Origin: Clarireedia homoeocarpa
Lineage: Eukaryota; Ascomycota; Leotiomycetes; Helotiales; Rutstroemiaceae
Length of the DNA: 64,000 bases
Direction of reading: 5' to 3'
Assembly (NCBI GenBank): GCA_001465935.1
Contig: LNKV01000001.1
Location: forward strand, 124,001-188,000
In this document: piece after piece, positions 22,235 to 33,600 of the stretch
Numbering within the stretch: the first letter of the stretch is position 1
Layout: every line of letters begins with the position of its first letter
Notes under the pieces: model-generated
What the model saw: the letters and a program-made list of their open reading frames with translations, nothing else
Told to the model about the DNA's origin: nothing
Databases searched by the model: none
Program-made: the position numbers and the translations under genes

Positions 22235-22572
22235 TTAGCAACAGCATTCGCAGCACAGGATATCTGTAATGGCGCAGCATGCGCAACATTCGAGACTGAA
22301 GAGTAGAAAAATTAGCATACATCCATGAAGATAAATACGAGTCGGAAATTTAAAAAAAAAAAAAAAAAACTTACCAGCCTCCACCACCACGCATCGAAAC
22401 CGTTGAATCGACAGTCATTTGCTCAGTTTGACGCTGCAATATTCGCATTAGTAGGGACTATGTTAGAATGTGCGAATGGAATACTAACAGGTTGCTCGGT
22501 GACAGCGGCAGCACCTTGAGTTGGGAGCTCCATTTGCTGGGTTTGGGGTTGTTGGGATTCCATGGCTGGCAT
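22235..22572 (-). CDS. CYSTM (cysteine-rich transmembrane module) micro-protein, 67 aa
   Basis: Three tiny exons read on the minus strand: 22572-22489 (28 codons, phase 0), 22433-22375 and 22295-22235. The protein starts MPAMESQQPQTQQMELPTQG, a Q/P-rich soluble head. It ends with a Gly run (RGGGGCLECC) followed by ACCAITDILCCECCC and stop. Ten cysteines in the last 20 residues around a short hydrophobic ITDIL match the CYSTM module of small tail-anchored stress-tolerance proteins found across eukaryotes. In known members these associate with membranes and respond to metal, oxidative or pathogen stress. Intron 1 has GTTAGT ... TTGCAG; intron 2 has GTAAGT followed by a long T-run and ends TTCAG. 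The Cys block is split by intron 2, so unspliced translation misses it. Confidence 0.9.
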
Positions 22573-24579
22573 ATTGATTGATGGCTTTTGGGAGAGACGA
22601 GTGTGAGATTTGGAGATTAGAGAACGAGTAGAAAGTTGAGAGCAGAAAAGACTTATGGAAGAAGAACGAGGATACTTTTAAGCCAAAATAAATCGCTCAA
22701 AAACGGGCTGAGGCACTGTCTTTTAAGTGCCAACAAAATAACCAAGTCCGAAGTTCGAAACATCCGAACTCGTACCGGATCGTATCGTATAATTCAACTC
22801 GCGCTTACTTACCAGATCCGGTAATAAGAAGACCCCTACCGAACAAGCAACTGCAAGTAAGGCTGGACTCCGCCCAATTAGCCCGCCTGACTTGTACAGT
22901 ATGTGTTCGGAGCAAATCTCAGCACACTGGTCCTTCATTAGGAATAGCTCTAATGCTTTTCATCTTTTAATCTACAAGTAGTTCGGCGCAGCAGGTACGT
23001 AAGCCGGCACATGAAGAAATCTGTTCTTCGCTGAGTTCGTACGGCATCCTTTGATGGATTTGAAGCTATTCGGATATGCGTTCCGCGCAACAGCCCATCG
23101 CCCTATCAAACGTCATTTTTAGTGGCCGGCTTGGGGTCGGTCTAGGTGAAGCTTGTTTTGTACGAGCTGCGGTGTTGCCAAGTCTGCTAAGCCACAAGCG
23201 AGACGCAAGGCTATCGGCGCAGCTTTCTTCTCTCCCCTCCACGCCCTCCCAAGAACAAATGTTAAAAAGTGGATTTTTACTACTGAAGTAACCAGGATGC
23301 AAACAGAGGGTTTTAACCACTCAAAATAGTCCTTTTTACATCGAAGATACCTCGGAGAAACTGAGGAAGGGATCTTAGTTAATGATAGATACAAAACCTT
23401 CAATTTTGAGTGGTTAAACCCCCTTGTTTATACCCTCTGTGGCAAAACCCACCAAATAACATTTGTTCTTGGGAGGGGAGAGTTGAAGGGCGCGGAAATG
23501 ACATAGTAAGATCGGCTAGTGGTGGCTGGCACTGTGTGGAAATGTGGACCTAAGGGAATGCCCAAGAATGGGATTCTGTGGATATATGGATATGAGGGTA
23601 TTCCCAAGAATAGGGCTCCGACGGCTAAACGTCGCCGACGGGTCCTCCATCAACATTTCTGTGACAAATAGTCCCGTTCCTGTTCAGGCAAATGGTGCTA
23701 TTTCATTTCCGTGACAAATAAGTCTCATTTTTGACTGTTTAGTATCGTTCGTTTTGAGGATATGAACCTCACATTTCCTCTGTGATTCGTTCTTCAGATA
23801 GTTCCAAATCAATGCATTTTCAGCTCTAAAATCTCACACACTGTCAAATGCCGAAGGTTTTCCGGTTCTCTTCCGCTTCATTTTGCGGATGGATTGATTG
23901 AACATAGTACTTTCCTTGCGAGTGGTGGCTGGAACAATATCTGTTATATTCAGATTATTTGGATCGAAAAAGGCGGCTCGCTGTCCGGACTCCAACATGC
24001 CCATCCGGGGTAAGTTTTCTGGCTAAGATCAAATGCGCGCGGAGGATGGACTTTGATTTACTCTACTGGAAATCCAGTGAGCGACAGCGAACCGATCAGG
24101 GAGCCCCAACGACAGCTCGTTATACTATACTACTATTAACATTAAGTTCTATTGTACAAAAATGCCAACTCGTGAATCATCAATATCATTAATTTTTCGT
24201 ATCTATGTTGTAATATCATATACCGTTCCCAAAAAGCAACTTGCCTTTGTCTCCAATAATCCCTATATCACACACCTAGCATCCCACAATATTTCCTATG
24301 CATGTATATAGTACTGCCTACAGGTGGTTCAAATATCCGCTCGAACGCTTCTAGCTTCAGACCTGTCCAAAAAAAGGCCTCCTTGAATCGAACAAATACA
24401 TGGTATCGTCAAAAGTAAATGCCATCCCCCGAAACATCATCTCCCGATAAAACAAGACTTCGGTATATACACTATGTACAAGAAGATTAAACAAAACAAA
24501 GGGAAAAGAGCTTGAATACGTGGGTATATAAATTGAGGCGTCCATCCGACTGAGTGAGCGATTTCCCGACTTAAAAGAA
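22573..24579. other. 2 kb repeat-rich spacer containing a foldback element
   Basis: Apart from the inverted-repeat element at 23244-23477, I see only short direct repeats. AAGGGAATGCCCAAGAATGGG at about 23552 resembles GAGGGTATTCCCAAGAATAGGG at about 23594, and TTTCTGTGACAAATAGTC at about 23657 resembles TTTCCGTGACAAATAAGTC at about 23705. No coding region is supported. Confidence 0.6.
23244..23477. mobile_element. MITE-like foldback element with 21-bp perfect terminal inverted repeats
   Basis: CCCTCCCAAGAACAAATGTT(A) at 23244-23264 is the exact reverse complement of 23457-23477. Inside, a second inverted pair occurs: ACAGAGGGTTTTAACCACTC-AAAAT (about 23303-23326) and its complement near 23403-23442, with about a 12-nt length difference. 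The 234-bp body has no coding capacity. Imperfect similarity extends outward (CTCCCCTCC on one side, GGGGAGAG on the other). The structure suits a non-autonomous DNA transposon or a hairpin. I could not define a target-site duplication. Confidence 0.75.
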
Positions 24580-27500
24580 CTAGGGCGCTTCATCATAATT
24601 CTTGTCGATAGCACCAAGGACCATTTTCCAGATGTTCCCTGTAGAGGGCGTGGTATCAACAATATCCCTAGACATGTATTAGTATGCCCTACCTCCCTGG
24701 TCGCAGATTGGAGATACTTACAGGCCCAGATTGAGCCCCGAGTCCAAAAAACCCAAGCGGTCTAAACCTGTTGGATCGTTTCCGAAACTGATGAACTGAA
24801 TGCCTATCTGTCTCTCGTCCAAACTCAACTCAACTAAGCGATCAACGAGCCTCCTGATTGGAGGAATGGCATCACATCTCTCTTGCCAGACGCCGTCTGT
24901 TAGTACGTAAAGGTTCAGTGGCCGAAGGTCCTTCTCTAGAGGCGCAAAGCGCGCTAAACCAGTTCGGCGTGCTTTTTGGTTTCCTAGTTTTCCAGTATAG
25001 TCGTTAAGAATTGAATCAAGCATAACTCGAATGTCGCTTTTTCCTCTAGGCTTTCGGTTACGAACGACCTTCTCTAATCTGCTGGTTTTCCTATGATTGT
25101 GATGTTCTCCTGGAGAAGACATGGTGAAATATAGATCAACGCCATCCGGGTCAGACTCTTTGACGATATAGGCTAGAATCGAGAAGATGTCTGTCACCTT
25201 ATCCCAGTATTCAAGCATTGACCAGGAATCGTCAATAAGGAAAATCTAAAAACATCAGCTTGAATATTGGCCAGTGAATTGATGTGATACTCACATGATC
25301 TCTTTTCTGCACACGATTCAAAAGCCAACTTCCCTCAAGCGTTGGGTTCTGATTGGCTTTCTTTCTACACCTCCATATCAAAGCATCGCCAAGGGTTAGC
25401 ACTAGAGCAGGCTGAATATTCCCTGAGGTATTAACATTTAGACCTAGACCTCGATTGTCATTGTTGGCTGTGGGTTTAGCTGCGTTTTGGTATTGGCTGA
25501 TTGATCGGTCTTGAGCTGTGGAATTCATAGCCTGTCCAGTGGAATCGTATGGAATTGGTGATTCACTCTCTGTTTTTGGCGTCTGAGTTTCCATTTGTTT
25601 TGGGGAATTTGCAAACGGAATATGATCATCGTTTTCTAGAACATTTGGATGGCTACTAGCTTGTCTGGGCGAAGTAGACTTCCATCTTTCGACAGTGGAT
25701 GTTCTTGGCAACTGAGTTTTGGACGTATAACGACCAACATTATCTGTAACATCTATGGGATCTTCGTTAAGTCCTCTGTCTTGCCTTGGTAGCGCAGGCA
25801 GACTTGTGCGCTGTCTACCGGCATAAGGATCGTTGATGAGTCCGAGATTGTCGGCCTGGATAATATGTGGTGAAAGTCTGTGAGTGGGTGATGTAATTTG
25901 GTATGATCGGTGTCTCTGCGCACGCTCTTGGTGTGCAGTTCTTGAGCGAGTGGGAACTTGTGGATCCGAAAAAAAATGGGATGCAGGATGAACATTGGTG
26001 CGAGTAGTAGGTTGAAATTGGTGGCCAGCACGGGGGGTTGAGGGCAAAGAGATATGGTTTTTGGCACTTGCGTCCATACTCTCCGGCTCAGCAACATACT
26101 CACGAGTCATCATAGGGGGACGGTATTGTTGTACATTCCCGGTCATACCATCGATGGATGATGCCGAACTGCTTTCTGAGACAATCGATGGTGGAGGCTT
26201 CCGTGATCGGCGAGAATTAATATTCGTAGTTCGAGGCAGTGTTTTCTCGTCACACATTCTCCTAGCATCCTCTATAATTCGCTGGGAGCGTTCCCAGAAG
26301 TACTTGACATCTGGTCTCGCTGTGGCACTCATCAACATATCTTGGACCATATCCAAGACTTTTGCAGTAATGAAATCGCAGCCGCGGATCTTGCTTTTAA
26401 GATCATCGTGTGTTTCGCGGATGAGAGGAAGCACTATATTGCCATCGTGAAAACAGTCGCCATCTTCAGCAGCTGCTGTACCTTGTGTGGCTACGCGGCG
26501 CGCCAATCGATATTTTTGAACCGCTTTGTAAGATCGAACGAGCCATACAGCGACCTCACTGTATATCGCACCTAGGGACCATATATCGACACTGGGTTTG
26601 ACTTGAAGCGCGCTCCGCCTAAGAAAATCATCAGAGCGGTGACACTCCGGAGCTCCTGGATATGCGAATGTTAGAGGTGTTTGAGCAGATGGACAATGTC
26701 ACTAACCATATGTACGAGTACCTTGACTGTCATGATCTGATACCTCTTGGGATGAGAAATCCTGAGTCTTGAAATGACTCAATCCGAGATCACCCAATTT
26801 GAACCGATAACGGTAAGGTGATGCAATTTCACCACCGAAGCTTGTCGCTAGTATGTTTTTTGGCTTCACATCTTGGTGCCATCTGTCCCGATACCAATTA
26901 GATCTTCCTTGTATTCGGGTTGTGCTGTAGGAAATAGACCAAATGTGTCTGTTGTTTTCTCTGATAGGATTTGTTGAAGATTTCTTACCCTCGAAACGAA
27001 TTTTGACCGCCATTTGGTACCGCCTCATGGTGAATTTTTAACAGACCTTGAAGTAGTTGGAAGACTGATTCCCAAAGATCGATGATATCACTGTCCTTGT
27101 CTGGGGGATCAGTATGCAACAGAAACGTTTCGAGAGTTCCCACGTCCGCGTATTCGAGAAGTATGTTGTATCGTCCGTTCTGTTTCCAACTTCCATAAAA
27201 GCCAATGATGCCTTCGGCCTTGGTCAATCTACAGAACGCTGCAACTTCTTTGTCGTAAGATGTTCGTGCATCCTTTCCACAATATGTCTTTAGCACGAAA
27301 GTGTTTGTAGATCTTTCGTGCGTGCTCTGAGGGCTGAATTTAGCTTCACTGTAATGCATTGGTGGATGATATTTGACTTACGTTTGCGCTCCGACTTGAA
27401 ATGAGACGGTTGTATTCAGGCTGAAGCTCAATTTTGAATACCTTTGCCGACCCTCCTGTATCCAGAATTTCCTTCCTTATAATCGGAAGGATGCGATTGT

Positions 27501-27960
27501 CTTCCCAGGTCTTTTTGTTACAAATTTCCAACCGTGGTGCACAAAAGATCCACTGGCGCTCGCAAAACCTTTCCAAGAAGCAGTTATCTTCGGTGTCAGT
27601 GGGAAATTTGTAAGGTGGTGGCTCTGTACTGAAAGGGAGGTGAGCATCGATAAGACTGCTATGTTCGACAAAATGGAGTATATATTTTGCCTTGCCTATC
27701 AATAGTAGAATGCAAAACGACTTGGAATAATTTCTCGCGATTTCTTCGTATGAGGGAATCTCGTCGTCTCCAGCGAAGATAGCACCGAGAAGCATCTTTA
27801 GTCGGCGACAATTATCTGCGGTCAAGTACGCGTGAAGCAGATGGTCTGGAAGGAAATTGGTAGGAGTGTCATTGTTCGGATCCACGAGTCCTGGCAGGCA
27901 ATTCTTGTCAACCCACTCGATGAACTCCTGAATATCTGAATCATAGTCTGGTTGTACCAT
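24580..27960 (-). CDS. Ser/Thr protein kinase with C-terminal von Willebrand A domain
   Basis: Six minus-strand exons: 27960-27382, 27326-26989, 26882-26707, 26655-25295, 25245-24722 and 24667-24580, giving 1021 aa from the first in-frame ATG. An N-terminal fungal region (EFIEWVDKNCLPGL, LHAYLTADNCRRLKMLLGAI) precedes the kinase: glycine-loop TGGSAKVFKI, VAIK-type lysine in FVLKTY, helix-C Glu in DKEVAAF, catalytic loop HQDVKPKNIL (HQD instead of HRD), DLG for DFG, APECHRSDD, and DIWSLG. A long disordered Ser/Pro/Arg linker follows. The vWA-like domain then has a complete MIDAS DxSxS (FLIDDSWSM) and a later YVLTDGVW aspartate. The key K, D and D residues are kept, so activity is plausible. 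Upstream coding sequence may extend beyond 27960, because the frame stays open to a TGA at 28104. Confidence 0.85.
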
Positions 27961-28101
27961 CTCTGCGATAAGGATATGCGCTATAGTGGCTATAGAGGGG
28001 TAGGAATTCCGCGGATGGTCGCAATTTGTTTGGACAATGTGGTCAAGATGAGAGTGAAGACTTTGTCGCACCTCGTGCTCGAACGAGACGACTGTTGTCG
28101 C

Positions 28102-29343
28102 TCATAAATCTTTTCTTCGGCGTCCATGCATAATCGAATGAATATAGGTTTTGTTGTAGAAGTACGGCAAGGCTGTTGTGCTGTGAGGAGGGGAAAATTT
28201 ATGTAAGCAGGTACAATTAGAACGACTTGTGCGGAATGAAGAGCGTTTCCCTAAGGTCGAGGCCTTGGATGTTGACGTTGTCGAAGCGCACATTTCCGCC
28301 GATGTTATGTGCCGAATACCGTCTTCAGGGGTTTCGTTTACCATCTGAAGTCGAGGTTTGTCAAGCGAGACTAACAGAGTCTCCCGTGATTTTTCTTCCA
28401 GTGTATGCTCTAGAAAATTTATATACCACCTCCAGTGCTCACGACACCACTCAAAGATAACCAAGTGAGTAGCAAGAGACGAAGATAATGCTAAAGACAA
28501 TGTCTCAAATGATCCCGTAGACGTTTGTCTCGTAGACATGGATGCCTCTTCGATGCGTTTCTTAATTAGTAGATCTCCTTTAATGAAAGTCCAAAATGAT
28601 CTACCCGTGGCAGCATCAAATGAGTGATAGATTGCCGTATGACGGATAGACCAAGGCCAGTTCGTTTGCCCTTTGGATGGCTCCACTGATTTCAGGCTGT
28701 AGCACATACGCAAATCCTGACCAGACCGCCCTAGGTGGGAAAGATTGAGTCCTCTATCGTCTTCAGACAAGCGTTCTTCATGACGGAAGCCACTAAAGTG
28801 GAAGTCCTGAGTGTACAATGGTTTTCCAAATGGGAATATAAAATCGAGAAATTCGGGCATAACTTGATGATACGTAAAGACAAACATGAGCATTAGACGG
28901 GTCGTCCTAAGCCGTTCTCTTGAATGAGGAGCATGGATAAAACTAGTCATATATTAGCTACGTTCTTTATGTTTCAGTAGTACTCACAGATATCTACACT
29001 TCGGATCCGTAATACCGGAGTCGCCATCTGTGAGGTATGCTCTGAGTTTGTCCATACCACAGATACTTGTGTTTACAAATGCTGCAGAGCGTTAAAGAAT
29101 ATCATCCACTGATTACGTTCGCCAGCATCAAGACATACCCTCTATACCATCTTTATAATCTCTAAACCAGAGATTCGACTTAGATTCATCGAAGAAAAGC
29201 CTTGACTCCTGAAGTTCAAGACGTTCAGTGTATGATTGCAAAACATGGTTGTACGTGTCATGGTAGACGAGGTTCTTCGGGAACTCAGCAGCAGATTCAC
29301 AGGATGCTTTGAAGCGCACGTCATCCGTCGAGCGCGAATGCAT
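28102..29343 (-). CDS. CorA-like transporter-domain protein, lacks membrane half
   Basis: Three minus-strand exons: 29343-29139, 29081-28988 and 28942-28102, giving 379 aa. The fungal CorA-like N-terminal domain is recognisable from FPKNLVYHDTYNHVL, LFFDESKSNLWFRDYKDG, FTYHQVMPEFLDFIFPFG, DFHFSGFRHEERL, RSGQDLRMCYSLKSVEPS and NWPWSIRHTAIYHSFDAATG. Relatives continue for another 150 or more residues into a coiled coil and two CorA-type transmembrane helices. Here the frame degenerates after LDKPRLQMVNETPEDG into a Ser/Thr/Arg tail and stops at TGA 28104-28102, with no membrane segment. It is therefore truncated, spliced in a way I cannot resolve, or fused to the kinase gene, which lies in the same frame immediately downstream. 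The function of these soluble-looking CorA relatives is unknown. Confidence 0.7.
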
Positions 29344-29660
29344 GGCAGAGAAAAAATATTCTTATTGAGGCTCAATGCTGCAATCATCAGTATGGCAATC
29401 CTCACATATTATCCTTTGCACCTCGGTGAGTTTTCGTCGCCCAGCACTTCAGCTGAGGCAGTGCCGCTGTTCTACATGACTATCCGCACGTCTGAGATTG
29501 AGGGTGGCTCAGACAAGTCCGCACATGTGTGCGTAACAATGTTGATTGATTGGTTATTTCTAATTGTAAATACGGTGACCTGCCACGGCCCGGTCACTTC
29601 ATAAATCTGCCCAATCCCTTCACTGCTACGCAGTATTCAAACGGCTAAGATATTTCCTGT
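29344..29660. other. Spacer between CorA-like gene and relic gene
   Basis: No gene supported. The plus ORF at 29236-29604 largely overlaps the CorA-like exon 1 in antisense. Confidence 0.55.
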
Positions 29661-30240
29661 TCAATACTCATACACCCGTAGACTTTCAAGTTTATCCCGA
29701 TCATCCTGAAATTGAAGCCATTAATGGGATGAAATATTATGATAGACTATACTTCACAACGCACCTGGCTCAACTTTTCCGGGACCACGAATTTCCAATG
29801 GTCGTTCTCGTGCTGCATTGCGCTATATCAGTATACCGCCGCCAGAGTGATGATACTATACTTGAGCTGACCTTGATTTGAAAATCCCAGTTGCCGAAGA
29901 GATTCGTTAAGAAATCTTCTACTGCTTGTTGTGATAGACGGTAGGAAGGGAATGTATCACGTTTCCAACCCATGGCTGCTCTGCTAAGGTTATCGAGGCT
30001 ATGTAAGTCTCCCGATCGCCGAGGCGTTTTCTTTGATTCGGAAGAATTATGAACGCGGACACTGGCGTCTTTGAGGTGTCAGTCGATGACAGGCAGATTC
30101 CATTCTTCGAAAGTGTTTCGAGGCTCTTAAATAGACTTTGCTGACCTCTCATAGCTCTCTACGGGCAACGATGAGGCAGACGAGGCAGCTGAAGATGCAT
30201 TCAGTGTGACTGCTGCTTTAAAGAGCCTGGTGATACAGAA
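29661..30240 (-). pseudogene. Broken conserved fungal gene, C-terminal exons only
   Basis: Pieces on the minus strand join with good splice signals. An open stretch from 30078 to 29872 (KDASVRVHNSSESKKTPRRS ... MGWKRDTFPSYRLSQQAVEDF, LFGNWDFQIK) splices by a 59-nt intron to 29812-29765 (HENDHWKFVVPEKLSQ). That splices to 29705-29661 (DDRDKLESLRVYEY, stop). The pattern Y-x-L-S-Q-x-A-V-E, W-D-F-Q-I-K, W-x-F-x-V-P-x-K-L recurs, as I recall it, in uncharacterised large fungal proteins. A Ser/Ala-rich piece at about 30232-30135 (TLNASSAASSASSLPVESYE) is probably an earlier exon. An in-frame TGA (30081-30079) and the absence of any upstream start suggest the gene is decayed, with its 5' part lost. 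Function unknown. Confidence 0.5.
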
Positions 30241-30650
30241 ATAAGTAGTGCCTAACACCTGAATCTTACACTACAATTCGGAACAAATCACTTAATTTTT
30301 AGCGTCTAAGACTATATTTATGTAGATTATATGTGGAACAGAATATTTAGATTACTCAAAGGAATGTCTATTAGAATATATCGACTTATCTGTGTCTATT
30401 GCAACTAGATGGAGGCGTCTACCAGGGCGCTGCTCATTTTTGCAAGAATATGCCCAGCCCAGGCCCCATGGGACTGGAAAACGTGGCAAGATGATTCTGG
30501 GGCAGTTCACGAATGAACACCTCAGCCTTCCTATGCATCTGTCCTGTAAGGCCGGTGCTACTTGATTAAAAGGTACTGTTTCCCTGAAGCAACAAGGCTG
30601 GATGCATATTCTCACAAATTTGCTTTCGTGTTCAATTCGACATCATCGCC
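30241..30650 (+). promoter_or_regulatory. Upstream region of the STAND gene
   Basis: 410 bp, AT-rich at 30290-30370, with no ORF of note. It must contain the promoter and 5' leader of the NACHT-ankyrin gene. The ATG at 30651 follows CATCGCC. Confidence 0.5.
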
Positions 30651-33600
30651 ATGTCAGTGGTAATAGCAAATGCATCGCGCCTGAAGCCGGAAATACGTCT
30701 AGCGCAGGCAATCTCGCAATTTGAGGCTGACCTCTCGAAGGAGCAAAAGACAGCCTTTTACGCCTCCAAACTGCTATCGCACAAATCTCCTCCAACTCAT
30801 GATGATGTAATGAGGCTCGCAGCCGAAATCGATCGTTGCGCATCTGGAAGAGTCGGCGGTGGACGGTGTTTTGGACCTCGCTTCACCAATGTTCTACAAG
30901 CCGTGCAACAGTTTGCAGCGCTAGGAGATATAATTATAGGGGGCTCTCAGAGCATAATTGCCTGCGGAGTCTGGTCGCTAGTTCGAATGACATTACTTGT
31001 TCGTCCTTGAAGCTTTTTATTTGATCTTAGCCTAATGTCCTCGTAGTTCATTGCTACTTCCACTTCCTATTTGGAACGGCTGTCAGCTCTTTTCATGGAC
31101 GTTGGCCGCTCGGCCCCACGTTACCAGATGATGGCGTTGCTTTACAGCAAATCCAAAAGCCTACAATCCAGTCTATCCGAGTATTTCATTGTAGTCGTTC
31201 ATCTTTGCCACCACATGTTGAACCTGACACAGAGGTCGATCATAGGCCAATTTGTATCATCCTTGAACGACTCTCGTGTAAAGACTTTGCAATCAGAGCT
31301 TGACAGCTGGGGAAACTCGATCAAAGAGGAAGTGACTTTATCGATGGGCCAAAAAATCGAGGATGAAGGCCAAGAGAACTCACGATTTAGAGCTCTTTCA
31401 ACCATATATTCTGAAACTGCATCACGTCGCGCAAAATTGAAGATGAATCTACGTGTCCTCGGTCTTTGCTCCACATATGACTACGAGACGACGTGGAAAC
31501 AGATCCGAAAGAGGGGTAACGCTACATTGTTCAACAACAATACTGAGTATCAAAATTGGAAAAATGAAACGAAGTCTTGTACACTTATTTATAGAGGCAA
31601 GCTAGGATCAGGGAAGTCGGTCTTATTAGCTAACATAGTAGAGGATCTCAATCTCCATTTTCGAGACAAGCGTATGGGGTTGGGCTACTTCTTCTGCCGT
31701 CACGACATTCTGGAGAGTTTGAAAGCACGCACAGTCATTGGATCTCTAACTCGACAGTTGCTGTCTTCGATTCCTGATCTTTCTATGGTAGGAGACATAC
31801 TCGCTACTTCTCCGACTCTGGATCTCGAAGCGATCTCCAGCTTGCTTCACCGCGCTCTTCCGTACAACTACAATTTGTGTCTGGTCATTGACGGGCTCGA
31901 TGAATGTAGCAGTTCTGAAAGAGCGATGGTGGAGCAAGAGCTTCAAGCGCTCCAGAGTAGATCTACAGTACTCCTCTGTGTGTCATCCAGAATAGAAGCC
32001 GATGATGCTGTTGGGAAGAGTTACAATCATCTCGTTGCCCCTTCCATCATTTCGCTACCTGATGATAACCCCGACATCGAGGGTTTCATTTCCGTGGAAT
32101 TGGAGCATTGTATAAAGTCTCGAAAACTAGAGATTGGAGATCCCACTCTGATACTTGAAATAGAAGACGCACTTCTAAGGGGAGCCCAGGGGATGTTCCT
32201 CTGGGTAGCCCTTCAGATCGAAGCCTTATGCGCAGAAAAAACTGACAAGGCTATTCGCCAAGCTCTAAAGAACCTTCCAAGGACCCTCTCGGAAACATTC
32301 TCTCGTATTCTAGCCAAATCTTTACCCTTAGCGGAGTCGTATCAGACACGAATATTAAAGCTTGTCACTGTTGCCAACCGCCCGCTAACAACGGAGGAAT
32401 TGAGAGAAGCTGTCAGTGTGAATCCAGGCAATACTAATTGGAATCCCGAACTGTTGCTCAACGACTTGTATTCTACATTGACTTGCTGCGGAAGCCTTGT
32501 CATCGTTGATGAAGAGGAGATGACAGTACGACTTGTGCATCACAGTGTTAAAAGCTTCCTTTTAAGCAGCGCGCAAGACACCTCTAGGATACCCTTTACA
32601 GCAGCTAGCGCAGAAAGGGAAATGGCAGATGTTATCATTACCTACCTCAATTATGGCATTTTCGATACCCAAGTATCCACCGCCGTAGTTCCGCAGATTT
32701 CGGCTGCATCAGCACCGTCAAGGATCATCGACTCAACCTTGGCCTCGTCAAGTAGTGTTCGATGGATTGCGTTGAAGCTCTTGAAATCTAAGAAACAGCC
32801 TAATTGTGACATGAGCCAGATTCTTTCTGAGGCGACCAAGCATCTTCAATCCAAGTCAGCCGAGAAATTTCATTTTTACGATTACGCGAAATCAAATTGG
32901 CTGAAGCATATATGGGGGACTGTAGAAAAACGTACTACAAACTACAATCTACTACTGAAGCTTTTTGAGAGGAAGATTCTTGACGTGGATACGACGGATG
33001 AGCATGGTCAGGGCCCCTTATCATGGGCCATAATCCATGGAGAGGATAAAGCTTTCGAGCTCCTACTTGATCACAAGAAAATCGCTGCCGAGTGGAATCG
33101 AAACGTAGCGATAATGTGGTGGGCTATTGAGAACGGGCATCTGAGACTGCTCAAGTTGATGTTGGAGAAGGGCGCCAATCCAGAATTAAAATATACGCAA
33201 CATGACAATCGAACAGTGTTATCGCTGGTGGCAGAGCATGGATACGATCTGGTAGTGAGTTTACTGCTCGAGTACGGTGCCCAGTTAGATTCTAGTGACA
33301 GGTTCGATAAGTCACCGCTCTGGTGGGCTGTGAATGCGAACCACGCGACCATTGCAAGGCTGCTACTCGACAAAGGGGCTGACCCGGAGGGTGGTATTCG
33401 TCAGCCGCCTTTAGTAATAGCAGCTGAAAGTGGACGTCACAAGATTGTGGAATTGCTACTTGAAAAGAGGGCTCAAATTGATCCAAGTAGTCATTGGAAT
33501 CGTACAGCATTATCATACGCAGCAGGAAATGGGCACAAACAAGTAGTAAGAATTCTGCTTGAAAAGGGAGCTAAAATTGAATCAAAAGACGATAGTCATC

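Noticed and set aside
28230..28310. Possible spliced C-terminal tail of the CorA-like protein in the shifted frame
   Set aside because: No AG acceptor lies between the last conserved residues and the shifted frame, so splicing cannot produce it; kept only as a possible frameshift.
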